Under the pieces are notes generated by a model. It had not been told where the DNA came from. It saw nothing but the letters and a program-made list of their open reading frames with translations, and made no database searches. Position numbers and translations under genes: made by a program. A stretch of 64,000 bases of DNA. Origin: Paenibacillus sp. FSL H8-0537 (GTDB taxonomy: Bacteria > Bacillota > Bacilli > Paenibacillales > Paenibacillaceae). This document shows positions 1 to 8,007 of the stretch, piece by piece (position 1 is the stretch's first letter; the number at the start of each line of letters is the position of its first letter). The stretch spans positions 917,501-981,500 of the forward strand of contig NZ_CP150290.1 in NCBI RefSeq assembly GCF_038051995.1. The letters run 5' to 3'.

Positions 1-1
1 A

Positions 2-1789
2 TTGACAGTTCCATATAACGTTTCCACTCTAACAGTGACGCCAAGTGGATCTGGAACCATTAAAGTGGATGGTTCGACAGTAACAAGCGGAATCGCTTCT
101 CCCCCAATTAGTCTGAATGCTGGCTCAGAACAGACTGTCACAATTGTTGTAGAAGAAGCAGGGAAGCTTTCTAAAACCTATACGGTGAAGGTGACGCGCT
201 TAAATATTCATACGCCTGGCGTACCTACTGGTGTCGCAGCTGCTCATGGCAATGCACAGGCAGTCGTTAGTTTTACTGCCCCTGTCGACAATGGGGGTAG
301 CCCCGTGAAAGGGTATGAAGTGACAGCGATGCCAGGAAATGTTACAGTTTCTGGTATTAGCAGCCCAATAACGGTGACGGGACTTACGAACGGGACCAGT
401 TATACGTTTACCGTAAAAGCACTCAATATTGCGGGCAGCAGTGCTGCATCTACTCAGTCTAACGCGATAACTCCGACTGCTCCTTCGAGCGGTGGAAGCA
501 GTGGTGGAAGCACAAGCAATCCGAATACGCCAACGAATAAAAGCATTAATGTCTTAATAAACGGAATCGTGTATAACATAGGCTCGACTTCAACTGCAAT
601 GGTCAACAATCAAAGCGTAACGACGTTGAGTGTGAATCAGGAAGCCCTAAAAGGCAGGCTTGCAAATGAAGCAAGTGGAGTTGTTGTTACGTTTCCTGTG
701 GATATCCAATCAGGTGCGTTGATCGTGAAGCTAAATGGAGATAATGTGAAGGCGCTGGAGCAAAAGCAAGCCCTTGTCAAAATTCAAACAGGTAGCGCCA
801 CTTACACTCTGCCTATAGAGCAAATTACGGGTTCTCAAGTTATAAGAGAGCTGCTTCAGCAGACAGGGCTGGAACAATTGGAGTTTCAAATTGAGCTGGC
901 AGCATTAACTCCAAGCAGGCTGCAGGAAGTGAAATCAGCCGCTGCAAAGGGTGGCTTTGAGCTTATTGGAGAGCCGTTTGATTTTACAGTCAGGGTCGTA
1001 AATGGGGCGACACGGCAGGAGATTGCGAAATTTAATACTTATGTAGAGCGCGAAATAGCGATTCCAAGCACCGTTGATCCACAGCGAATTACAACGGCGA
1101 TTGTGATTGAGGCAGATGGTAGCATTCGCCATGTTCCAACTAAGGTCGTACAGGCGAACGGCAGTTATTGGGCGAAAATATATAGCCTGACTAACAGCAC
1201 ATATGCTTTGGTCTGGAATCCAGTAGAGTTCCAAGATGCTGCTGGCCATTGGGCGCAGCAGGCAATCAATGATATGGGCTCTCGGATGGTCATCAGCGGG
1301 GTTGGTGGTGACCGCTTTAATCCAAATGCCTCGATTACCCGTGCTGAATTTGCGGCTATTATCGTAAGGGGTCTGGGATTGAAGCTGGAGACCGGAGCAT
1401 CCGGATTCTCTGATGTGCAGACCAGCGCTTGGTATAATCAGGCGATTCAAACGGCTGTTGCCTACAAGCTGATCAATGGTTTTGAAGACGGAACCTTCCG
1501 GCCCAATGAGCCCATAACCCGCGAACAAGCGACGGTCATTATCGCAAAAGCAATGGCCATCACTGGACTGAAAGCGGGATTGTCAGCGGCAAATGCTGAC
1601 GATATTTTACTGCCTTATGCTGATGCGAATGAAGCGGCAGCATGGGCAAGAAGCAGTCTTGCAGACAGCCTGCAGGGCGGAGTTATTTCAGGCCGCTCGG
1701 GTGCGCAGCTGGCCCCTAAAGCTTTTATCACTAGAGCGGAAATTGCCGTTATGGTGCAGAGGCTGCTTGCCAATTCGAAGCTGATTTAA
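2..1789 (+). CDS. S-layer-homology surface protein, 5'-truncated by window edge
   Basis: The reading frame is open from the first bases, so the true start and signal peptide lie upstream. In order it shows a cadherin-like beta-sandwich module (about residues 1-68), a fibronectin type III domain (about 70-160, with 'PGVPTGVAAAHGNAQAVVSF' style strands), a Gly/Ser/Thr linker, an uncharacterised beta-rich region (about 180-405), and three SLH repeats to the end (each with the 'ITRAE' or 'ITREQ' hallmark). SLH repeats bind pyruvylated secondary wall polymer, so the protein is expected on the cell surface. No catalytic domain is visible in the part present. Function beyond surface display is unknown. 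Confident for SLH and FN3; the upstream part cannot be judged. Confidence 0.9.
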   Translation: MTVPYNVSTLTVTPSGSGTIKVDGSTVTSGIASPPISLNAGSEQTVTIVVEEAGKLSKTYTVKVTRLNIHTPGVPTGVAAAHGNAQAVVSFTAPVDNGGSPVKGYEVTAMPGNVTVSGISSPITVTGLTNGTSYTFTVKALNIAGSSAASTQSNAITPTAPSSGGSSGGSTSNPNTPTNKSINVLINGIVYNIGSTSTAMVNNQSVTTLSVNQEALKGRLANEASGVVVTFPVDIQSGALIVKLNGDNVKALEQKQALVKIQTGSATYTLPIEQITGSQVIRELLQQTGLEQLEFQIELAALTPSRLQEVKSAAAKGGFELIGEPFDFTVRVVNGATRQEIAKFNTYVEREIAIPSTVDPQRITTAIVIEADGSIRHVPTKVVQANGSYWAKIYSLTNSTYALVWNPVEFQDAAGHWAQQAINDMGSRMVISGVGGDRFNPNASITRAEFAAIIVRGLGLKLETGASGFSDVQTSAWYNQAIQTAVAYKLINGFEDGTFRPNEPITREQATVIIAKAMAITGLKAGLSAANADDILLPYADANEAAAWARSSLADSLQGGVISGRSGAQLAPKAFITRAEIAVMVQRLLANSKLI

Positions 1790-1806
1790 AAGATTGAAAT
1801 ATGAAG

Positions 1807-1842
1807 CAGCCCCTGGAGACTTATGTCTTCGGGGCTGTTTGC
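1807..1842 (+). terminator. Probable terminator after SLH gene
   Basis: An inverted repeat with CAGCCCC pairing to GGGGCTG and an inner GAGAC/GTCTT stem lies about 20 bp after the stop codon, followed by a short GTTTG. The T-run is weak, so efficiency is uncertain. It overlaps the tail codons of a LuxR-type remnant on the other strand. Confidence 0.5.
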
Positions 1843-1960
1843 GCTGCGGCGAACGCCTGCACTGGGTCACGGGTATCCAGCTTGCTGTAGATGCTGCTGA
1901 CGTCATTTTTCACCGTTCCGAGGCTGATAAATAACGTATCCGCAAATTGCGGTGCTGGAT
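1821..1960 (-). pseudogene. LuxR/NarL-type HTH remnant
   Basis: On the minus strand about 45 codons read 'FADTLFISLGTVKNDVSSIY' followed by 'SKLDTRDPVQAFAAA' and a stop. This is the recognition-helix half of the GerE/LuxR DNA-binding domain found at the end of NarL-type response regulators (usual form: LFISxGTVKNHVSxILxKLxxRDRxxA). Upstream codons are lost: an in-frame stop follows immediately and no receiver domain is present. It is therefore a 3' fragment of a response regulator gene. Confidence 0.7.
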
Positions 1961-1985
1961 GTTTTACCTATTTTTTAACAAATAC

Positions 1986-2029
1986 TTGACAGAAAAACGT
2001 ATTAACCGCATAATACACTTAAAGTGTAT
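1986..2029 (+). promoter_or_regulatory. Sigma-A promoter with GntR operator
   Basis: TTGACA (1986-1991) and CATAAT (2009-2014) are separated by 17 bp. A perfect palindrome ATACACTT-A-AAGTGTAT (2013-2029) overlaps the -10 element and the expected start point. GntR regulators of the YtrA group are known to bind short palindromes in their own promoters, so autoregulation of the gntR-ABC operon is inferred. Confidence 0.8.
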
Positions 2030-2074
2030 GAACTACTTGGTACACACGCTGGAACAAGAATGAGAGGTAACGGG

Positions 2075-2506
2075 ATGAAGACAAATGAAGGCTGGACGGA
2101 AGTCGCTTTCAATGGCCGTGACCCGGTCTACTTGCAGGTCGTGAAGTTTTTTAAGGAGCAATTGGTCATTGGGAACATGGAAGCCGGACAAATCATTCCT
2201 TCGCGAAGGGAGCTCGGCGCACTGTTGAAGATTAACCCCAATACGGCGCAGAAGGCTTATAAGGAAATGGAGGAACAGCAGTTGATCGTAACAGAAGGAA
2301 ACTCGCCAAGCCGGATTACTATGGACGAGAACGTATTGCGGGCCATTCGCGCAGAGCTGATTGGCGAAGCTGTCGAGGCTTTCGTTGCCTCTGTTCGTAA
2401 AATCGACGTTCCGGTAGAGGAGCTGCTGGAGCTGGTCAAGCATAAGTATACAGAAGATAAGCAGTTGAATGGCGACAAGCAGGGAGGAGGGGCGCAGCAT
2501 GATTGA
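2075..2506 (+). CDS. GntR family regulator, YtrA subfamily
   Basis: A 143-residue winged-helix regulator. The N-terminal HTH has the typical GntR pattern ('PVYLQVVKFFKEQLVIGNM' then 'IPSRRELGALLKINPNTAQK'), followed by a short C-terminal helical tail of about 60 residues. That short tail is characteristic of the YtrA subfamily, which controls ABC transporter operons. The ATG at 2075 is chosen because GAGAGGT lies just upstream; the upstream GTG at 2024 falls inside the operator palindrome and would be at the transcript start. It overlaps the ATPase gene by 8 bp, so the two are translationally coupled. The likely inducer is a cell-envelope signal or antibiotic, by analogy only. Confidence 0.92.
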   Translation: MKTNEGWTEVAFNGRDPVYLQVVKFFKEQLVIGNMEAGQIIPSRRELGALLKINPNTAQKAYKEMEEQQLIVTEGNSPSRITMDENVLRAIRAELIGEAVEAFVASVRKIDVPVEELLELVKHKYTEDKQLNGDKQGGGAQHD

Positions 2507-3188
2507 GGTGAGGGATATCCATAAAAAATATCGTCGGCGCAAGGTGCTGGACGGCGTCTCCTTTCAAATCGAGAAGGGCGAAATTACCTGTCTGATCGGC
2601 ACGAATGGAGCGGGCAAATCGACCGTTATGAAAGCCATTATGGGGCTGACGCCGATCCGCAAGGGCGAAATCATAATGGATGGGCAAAAGCTTGGCAAGG
2701 AGCGGTATGAGAAAATTTCTTTTATCCCGGATCATCTGACGATGCCGCCTGCCATGAAGCTGGATGAAGCGATGGTTTTTATGGCGGACTTTTATCGCAG
2801 CTGGAATGAAGAGCGGGCCAAGGAACTGATGAGCTTTTTTCAACTGGAGGGTAAAGAACGAATCGGCCATTTGTCTAAAGGGACAGCGGCGAAGTTCAAC
2901 CTGCTTCTAGGGCTGGCACTGGATACCGAATATGTGCTGATGGATGAGCCGTTCTCCGGCATTGATATGTTCAGCCGAGCGCTCATTACGGAGGTTTTTT
3001 CGAGCCATTTAATTGAAGATCGCGGTGTATTAATTACGACGCATGAGATTGCAGACGTAGAACATCTCATCGATCGGGCGGTGCTGCTGCAAAATGGTGC
3101 GGTATGCCGCGATTTCTACTGTGAGCAGCTTCGTATGGAGGAAGCCAAGTCGATTGTGGATGTTATGAAGGAGGTGTATCAAGCTTGA
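2499..3188 (+). CDS. ABC transporter ATP-binding protein
   Basis: A 229-residue ABC ATPase of the YtrB/BcrA type. Walker A is 'GTNGAGKST', Walker B is 'YVLMDEPFSGID', and the H-loop is 'ITTHE'. The signature is 'LSKGT' instead of LSGGQ, a variant common in this exporter-like subfamily. The ATG at 2499 has the strong site GGGAGGAGGGG upstream and overlaps the end of gntR. It is followed with a 4-bp overlap by the membrane subunit. Substrate is unknown. Confidence 0.93.
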   Translation: MIEVRDIHKKYRRRKVLDGVSFQIEKGEITCLIGTNGAGKSTVMKAIMGLTPIRKGEIIMDGQKLGKERYEKISFIPDHLTMPPAMKLDEAMVFMADFYRSWNEERAKELMSFFQLEGKERIGHLSKGTAAKFNLLLGLALDTEYVLMDEPFSGIDMFSRALITEVFSSHLIEDRGVLITTHEIADVEHLIDRAVLLQNGAVCRDFYCEQLRMEEAKSIVDVMKEVYQA

Positions 3189-4027
3189 AGTTTTATTTAA
3201 AGCTGGTACATATGGAAGTGCACCGTTTCCGCTATTTGCTTGGGGGCTTAATGGCGTTAACGATTCTCATGCAGTTCGGAGTAGTGCTGCTGTGGTCGCT
3301 TAGTGAGCGGAGTATTAGAACGAGCCCCAGCTGGAGTGAGCAGATAATTACATATCACCCTTTCTCTGAAACCGGGAAGCTGACGTTTAATGAGCTGATG
3401 TTCAGCAATCAATTTTGGTTTGTCCTTCCGGTGCTGATCAGCATTGCGGTTATCGCCGCTTATGTTTTTCTCATTTGGTACCGTGATTGGCTGGGGCGCG
3501 ATACGTTTATTTATCGGCTGCTGATGCTGCCGGGTAACCGAGGCTCCATTTACGCAGCGAAGCTGACGGCGATTCTGCTGTTTACGTTCGGACTCGTTTC
3601 CTTCCAGCTGCTGCTGCTTCCGCTTGAAATGATGTTGTTTAATCTGGTAATACCAGAGGGGCTGCGCGATCCGTCCTATTTGTCGCAGGCGATTTTGCAA
3701 AATCAAACGCTGAAAGTGCTTTATCCAGGCCAGTTTGATGCGTTTGTGATGGCCTACGGGATCGGCATTTTGACCGTACTTGCTGCTTTTACTGTTATTT
3801 TGCTGGAACGAAGCTATCGGGTTATTGGCATTGGTTTTGCTGTTATTTATGTATTCGTATGCGGTGCTGCGCTGCTGGCTCCCGTTACTTTGCAGCGACC
3901 GGGGAATGCGGCTTCCTATTTATATCCAGGGGAAACTTATTCTATTATGCTGGCGTTGACCGCTATTCTCATTTTGGTATCCGTATGGCTCAGCATCAGA
4001 CTGTTAAATAAAAAGATTACCGTGTAA
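3185..4027 (+). CDS. ABC-2-like membrane subunit
   Basis: A 280-residue protein with about six hydrophobic helices (for example residues 15-40, 75-95, 115-145, 190-215, 215-240 and 255-275) and a soluble loop after the first helix. It starts with TTG at 3185 preceded by AAGGAGG and overlaps the ATPase stop codon. It is the expected membrane partner of that ATPase. No closer family name can be given from sequence alone. Confidence 0.8.
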   Translation: MKFYLKLVHMEVHRFRYLLGGLMALTILMQFGVVLLWSLSERSIRTSPSWSEQIITYHPFSETGKLTFNELMFSNQFWFVLPVLISIAVIAAYVFLIWYRDWLGRDTFIYRLLMLPGNRGSIYAAKLTAILLFTFGLVSFQLLLLPLEMMLFNLVIPEGLRDPSYLSQAILQNQTLKVLYPGQFDAFVMAYGIGILTVLAAFTVILLERSYRVIGIGFAVIYVFVCGAALLAPVTLQRPGNAASYLYPGETYSIMLALTAILILVSVWLSIRLLNKKITV

Positions 4028-4038
4028 GGAGGGGCAAG

Positions 4039-5280
4039 ATGAAACGTTATATAACTACGCTGGCGCTCGTCCTGCTCGCTGCAGCAGGGTTCAGCACGTA
4101 TTACGCTTTTGGCTCGGCAGACCATTTGCCGGAATATCGATTAGAGACGCTGGAAGGGGATGCGAATGAAGCGGCCAATCTGGTATTAGTCGGTTCTTAT
4201 ATAGGCGGGAAGGGCTCGCAGCCTCTGAATTTAACTGTACATGGCAATGAGTATGGGAGTAGAAAGTCCCTTTATGAATCGTATATAACGGATGCACGTG
4301 AGTGGTTTTATGAGCAAGAGGGCATGAGAGAGCTTATTGAAATATATCCCGCTTTCATGCGGGGCAAAGCGGAGATAGGCAGCTTTTATCAGGATCAGGA
4401 CTGGTTAGCCTATGCGAAAATTCCATACAATACGGCTACAAATGACCCGGAAGGAACAATAGAGGTAGAGATACTGAATCGAAGCACTGGCAAGGTCGCA
4501 GACTATTCGATTGCATTAACTCCTCTATCTCAGCAAGGCATGAGAGAGCATGCCACCATATATGATGTACAGCTGCAAGCAGATGGTCTTCATGTGATGG
4601 TAAACCAATATGAAACAGACAATAGGCCGTCAGGAGCAAGACAGTATTTTGATTATATAATCGATTCGGCTAGCGGTCAGCTCATTAAAAGAATGGCCGT
4701 GGAATTTGTAGATGCTGCTGGGACCAAGCTGACTCCCCTTTCATCTGCAAACACCCAAAGTGATTATACAGCACCCCATGATTATTTTGTAATAAGTATC
4801 GTTATGCAGGAACAGACGGGAGAAGCCAACAGCAGCAGCGTTCCGACAAGCGTTCCGGCAGAGCTTTATGTGTATTCGTATAAGAGCGGGATAACGCAGC
4901 GCTTGCCGGATGAAATGCAGAAATTGGATGCGCGTAGAATGGGGGGGCGCTACATTTCAGGCGGTGACCTCTATTTTACAAATTACAATGAGACGCAATT
5001 TACAGTATCACGCTACAGTCTGGAAACAGGGGAAAGACGAGGTGAGACTTGGTCACTGTTGTCAAGTCAGATTGGCGAGGGCGAATTGCAGAGCTTTTTT
5101 ATTAATGGAGAGCGTCTTTATGTTTTGCTCGCTAAGGAAGATGCTCGAACCGTTGTGGTAATGAATGCTGCAACTGGCGAGCCATTATATAAAGGCAGTG
5201 TGACGGCTGAGGGCAGCGAGGAAGAGAGACAGATCGCATTAAGCGATATAGCGCTAAATAATATGAGCATTAAAGAATAG
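4039..5280 (+). CDS. Secreted or membrane-anchored protein of the GntR-ABC operon, unknown function
   Basis: A 413-residue protein with an N-terminal hydrophobic segment (residues 4-25) that looks like a signal anchor; there is no lipobox cysteine. The rest is hydrophilic and beta-rich, with recurring motifs such as 'NRSTGKVADYSI', 'DSASGQLIKR', 'SLETGERRGE' and 'NAATGEPLYKG' that resemble blades of a beta-propeller. The spacing to the permease is 11 bp with AAGGAGGGG upstream, so it is part of the same operon. It may be an extracytoplasmic accessory or sensor of the transporter; this is inference. Confidence 0.8.
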   Translation: MKRYITTLALVLLAAAGFSTYYAFGSADHLPEYRLETLEGDANEAANLVLVGSYIGGKGSQPLNLTVHGNEYGSRKSLYESYITDAREWFYEQEGMRELIEIYPAFMRGKAEIGSFYQDQDWLAYAKIPYNTATNDPEGTIEVEILNRSTGKVADYSIALTPLSQQGMREHATIYDVQLQADGLHVMVNQYETDNRPSGARQYFDYIIDSASGQLIKRMAVEFVDAAGTKLTPLSSANTQSDYTAPHDYFVISIVMQEQTGEANSSSVPTSVPAELYVYSYKSGITQRLPDEMQKLDARRMGGRYISGGDLYFTNYNETQFTVSRYSLETGERRGETWSLLSSQIGEGELQSFFINGERLYVLLAKEDARTVVVMNAATGEPLYKGSVTAEGSEEERQIALSDIALNNMSIKE

Positions 5281-5318
5281 ACTAGAAACGTCCCAAAAAA
5301 GAGGGTGAGGTGCAAGGC

Positions 5319-5570
5319 ATGCAGGCAGCAGTCAGCTTGGGTCAAATGGTCGAGGCGCTCAGAGAGCTGGAAACATGGAGCTATCAGCTTGCCTTTTATA
5401 TTTTGCAGGATGAGAGGCTTGCCGCTGAAGCGGGTAAACAGGCGCTGCTTGCGATTGGCCGAGAGCAGGCCTTCCACCTCCAGCCGGAGGCTGAACGCCG
5501 AGACAAAGTGAAAAAGATGATTATGCGCAAAGCGCTTATCGTCAGCGCAAGCAGCGGACGCCGTTCATAA
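5319..5570 (+). CDS. Small protein, last gene of GntR-ABC operon
   Basis: An 83-residue protein starting at ATG 5319 with GGTGAGG upstream (an in-frame GTG lies at 5310). The stretch 'TWSYQLAFYILQDERLAAEA' resembles region 2 of ECF sigma factors (helix followed by xDxxLAEDAxQ), but regions 3 and 4 are absent, so it cannot be a working sigma factor. Its stop codon sits in the loop of the operon terminator. Function unknown. Confidence 0.6.
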   Translation: MQAAVSLGQMVEALRELETWSYQLAFYILQDERLAAEAGKQALLAIGREQAFHLQPEAERRDKVKKMIMRKALIVSASSGRRS

Positions 5571-5588
5571 CGGTGTCCGCTGTTTTTT
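5551..5588 (+). terminator. Intrinsic terminator of GntR-ABC operon
   Basis: A stem of about 15 bp (GCGGACGCCGTT pairing with AACGGTGTCCGC) is followed by TGTTTTTTATT. The last gene's stop codon TAA lies in the loop. Confidence 0.85.
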
Positions 5589-5760
5589 ATTGTTGAATAC
5601 AGAAAAATCCCAATCCTCCAACATTTTATAAATTTCGCCTTGATCAATAGGCATCTTGTTTTCAATCCACCAATTTAGTACGCCCAGAATGGCACCGATA
5701 TGCGCTTCTGTCACAATTTCAGCATCAATGGAGCTGCTGTTCAATTGAAAAGTAGTATTT
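5565..5760 (-). pseudogene. C-terminal fragment of a TetR-type regulator
   Basis: On the minus strand the frame ends with 'EAHIGAILGVLNWWIENKMP' and 'GEIYKMLEDWDFSVF'. This is the usual last helix pair of TetR regulators of the group whose C-terminal domain ends with xxGxxxxWWxENxMxxxxxEI. No N-terminal HTH is present upstream on this strand, so it is a degraded fragment. The bases above it (about 5751-5927) read better on the plus strand as the tail of another protein ('EATGVIIASSVYKTTFTGVK', stop at 5927). Confidence 0.55.
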
Positions 5761-5927
5761 AAATGCTTTACATGTTTTAACAGCGAGTCTGTTGTTGCTT
5801 CACATTTAAAAGTTGCAGAGGCAACAGGAGTTATTATTGCAAGCTCGGTGTACAAAACAACTTTTACGGGAGTCAAACTACTAACAAGACTTAAAAACGG
5901 AGCATCTAATTTAGAAGGAAGCAAGTA

Positions 5928-5971
5928 AAAAACAAAAAGAAGGGATGCCCACTTCTTTTTGTTTTTTTATA
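5928..5971. terminator. Bidirectional terminator
   Basis: AAACAAAAAGAAG and CTTCTTTTTGTTT form an approximately 13-bp stem around GGATGCCCA, with A-run on the left and T-run on the right, so it can serve both strands. It lies just past the 3' end of the phosphoesterase gene. Confidence 0.75.
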
Positions 5972-5998
5972 TTTTTCTATAAACAGATAGACGGTGCT

Positions 5999-7108
5999 CT
6001 AACTGAATGTCACATTGATTTCCACGATCTCAGAGCGGGAGCCGAGTCGGATCGGCGGTCCCCAGAAGCCAAAGCCGGAGGAAACGATCGATTGCAGCTT
6101 TTCCTTTTTTAAATAGCCCCAGTCATTCTCGAACACGAGCTGCGTAATGAAATTCGCCGGAAATATTTGGCCGTGATGCGTATGGCCTGATACCATCAGA
6201 TCAACGCCGAGCTCATCGGCAATATCGAAATCGTAGGGCTGATGCTCCAGCAGAATGAACGGCTTGGCAGCATCTATGCCTTGAACGAGCTCGCTTAGCG
6301 GCGCACGCTCATGATCGGAATGATCCTTGCGTCCAAGCAGGGTGAAACGGTCATCTATGGTAACCGACTCATCATAAAGCACCTTCATGCCGCCTGCTTC
6401 AACGGCGTTAATAATGTCCTCGATATGCCCATTGTATTTATCATGATTGCCGAGCGAGGCGTATACACCATATGGCGCTTCGATCGCTGCCATGATTTTA
6501 TCAATGCCATTGTCCAAATAAGGCCGGATTTGATCATCCAAAATATCGCCGGGAAACAGCACGATGTCGGGCTGCAGCTCATTAATGCGATCGACGAGAC
6601 GGACGGCATGATCTTTGCCGGACAAAATGCCAAAATGCATATCGGAGGCCATGACGATTTTTAATGTATTTTTAGCTGGATCGCTGTCTTGTGCGCCTTT
6701 GGGAATCGTAATGTCATACGTGCGTACAACGGGGCTGTAGGCTAGAAAAGAACCATAGCCAAGCAGCGTAATGAGCAGTACGGGGACGGCAATGCCAGAC
6801 CATTTGAACACCGACTCGCGCGGCAACGACGTATTGCGCAGCAGTCTTGCGATGAGCTGTATGGATGGAATAATGAGCAGCAATAAGCAAAAAATAGCGA
6901 GCCAGTACATGCCAATGGCAATTAAAATAGCATTTTGCGCAACCATCGCCGTAATAAAGACGCAGGGCAGCGCAGCGGCGACGATTGTATAAATGAGTTT
7001 GCGTGACTTCGTATGCAGCGGCTTCAGCCACCGCCAAATGCTCCAGCTTTGATAAAAAACGAGCGAGCCGAAAACGGCAAGCATGACAATACCCATAACA
7101 ATAAACAT
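5999..7108 (-). CDS. Membrane metallophosphoesterase (YkuE/YaeI-like)
   Basis: A 369-residue protein. About 125 N-terminal residues form four hydrophobic helices; the rest is a calcineurin-like phosphoesterase domain. The metal motifs are visible in order: 'ASDMHFG', 'FPGDILDD', 'SLGNHDKY' and 'VSGHTHHGQ'. These bind two metal ions and hydrolyse phosphoester bonds. The relatives named YkuE/YaeI are linked to lipid or UDP-sugar substrates, but the substrate here is open. Start ATG has AGGGAGAG upstream. It lies 46 bp after the LysE gene on the same strand and could be co-transcribed. Confidence 0.92.
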   Translation of the reverse strand: MFIVMGIVMLAVFGSLVFYQSWSIWRWLKPLHTKSRKLIYTIVAAALPCVFITAMVAQNAILIAIGMYWLAIFCLLLLIIPSIQLIARLLRNTSLPRESVFKWSGIAVPVLLITLLGYGSFLAYSPVVRTYDITIPKGAQDSDPAKNTLKIVMASDMHFGILSGKDHAVRLVDRINELQPDIVLFPGDILDDQIRPYLDNGIDKIMAAIEAPYGVYASLGNHDKYNGHIEDIINAVEAGGMKVLYDESVTIDDRFTLLGRKDHSDHERAPLSELVQGIDAAKPFILLEHQPYDFDIADELGVDLMVSGHTHHGQIFPANFITQLVFENDWGYLKKEKLQSIVSSGFGFWGPPIRLGSRSEIVEINVTFS

Positions 7109-7154
7109 GGTAACTCTCCCTTTTATGTCTCTTTCTATGTTTTTACGTATTTAG

Positions 7155-7787
7155 TTATTTTCTGCTGAAGGCGATGCTAAGGCCGATTAGGCCGAACACG
7201 GAGCCTTCGACGATATTCAATTTGCTGGACAGACGTGGACGTTTGAAAATAAACCGGCGCAGCACATCGGCAAATATGCTGATCAGGGTAAAAATAACGA
7301 TGGCTTGCAGCATGAACACGAGTCCCAGCGCAATCATTTGCAACGAAGCATAACCGCTTGCCTCATTGACGAATTGCGGCAGCAAAGCCAGAAAAAACAA
7401 GGAAACTTTAGGATTCAGCATGCTCATGAAGATTCCTTTTTTGTACAAGGAGGCATAGGCCAGTTCATCGGCGGTGCCGAGTGCGAGGGCGGATTGCTTT
7501 TGCCGAAAAGCTTTATAGGCCAAATAGAGCAAATAGGCGGCACCGGCATACTTCACAACGGCAAAGGCAACTGCCGATTGGTAGACGATAGCGGAGATAC
7601 CGAGAGCAGCTGCGAAAATATGGGCGAAGAGGCCGGTGCATAGTCCCAGCGTTGTGAAGATTCCTGCTTTTTTGCCACGGGCGATGCTTTGAGTGAGTAC
7701 GTACAAATTATCTGGTCCCGGCATTAAGGTCAGCAGCACCGCAACGCCTAGAAACGATAAGAGGGAAGCCCATTCCAAGGTCAACAC
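7155..7787 (-). CDS. LysE/RhtB family amino-acid exporter
   Basis: A 210-residue integral membrane protein with about six helices. The N-terminus carries the family signature 'LMPGPDNLYVLTQSIARGKK' (GPxxxxVxxxxxxxGxxxG), and 'GIFMSMLNPKVSLFFLALLP' matches the conserved NPK segment. These proteins export amino acids or derivatives by proton exchange. GTG at 7787 is used as start; ACAGGAT precedes it closely. The specific substrate is not predictable. Confidence 0.92.
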   Translation of the reverse strand: MLTLEWASLLSFLGVAVLLTLMPGPDNLYVLTQSIARGKKAGIFTTLGLCTGLFAHIFAAALGISAIVYQSAVAFAVVKYAGAAYLLYLAYKAFRQKQSALALGTADELAYASLYKKGIFMSMLNPKVSLFFLALLPQFVNEASGYASLQMIALGLVFMLQAIVIFTLISIFADVLRRFIFKRPRLSSKLNIVEGSVFGLIGLSIAFSRK

Positions 7788-7868
7788 ATCCTGTTCTATT
7801 AAAAAGTTACTTACTTCCTTTAGTATACTAGGAACGACTCCCTGATCTCAAACTATTCACTTTACTAG

Positions 7869-7967
7869 AGTCAGCCGCGCGCCAAGCTCGAAGAAACGAT
7901 AAAGGCAAATACAGAGTTTCATGATATTATTGTGAAAGCATACAATGGGTTATTGCAAGCTAGATAA
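7869..7967 (+). pseudogene. FCD-domain (GntR/FadR type) remnant
   Basis: Thirty-odd codons read 'RAKLEETIKANTEFHDIIVK' then 'AYNGLLQAR' and a stop. This matches the FCD ligand domain core (xELIxxNxxFHxxIxxAxxNxxL) of FadR-type GntR regulators. There is an in-frame stop before it and no HTH, so it is a short gene fragment upstream of the Nudix gene. Confidence 0.5.
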
Positions 7968-8007
7968 AGCGATTTAAGCCAGAGTTAGAAATATGGAGGA
8001 ATGTGGA

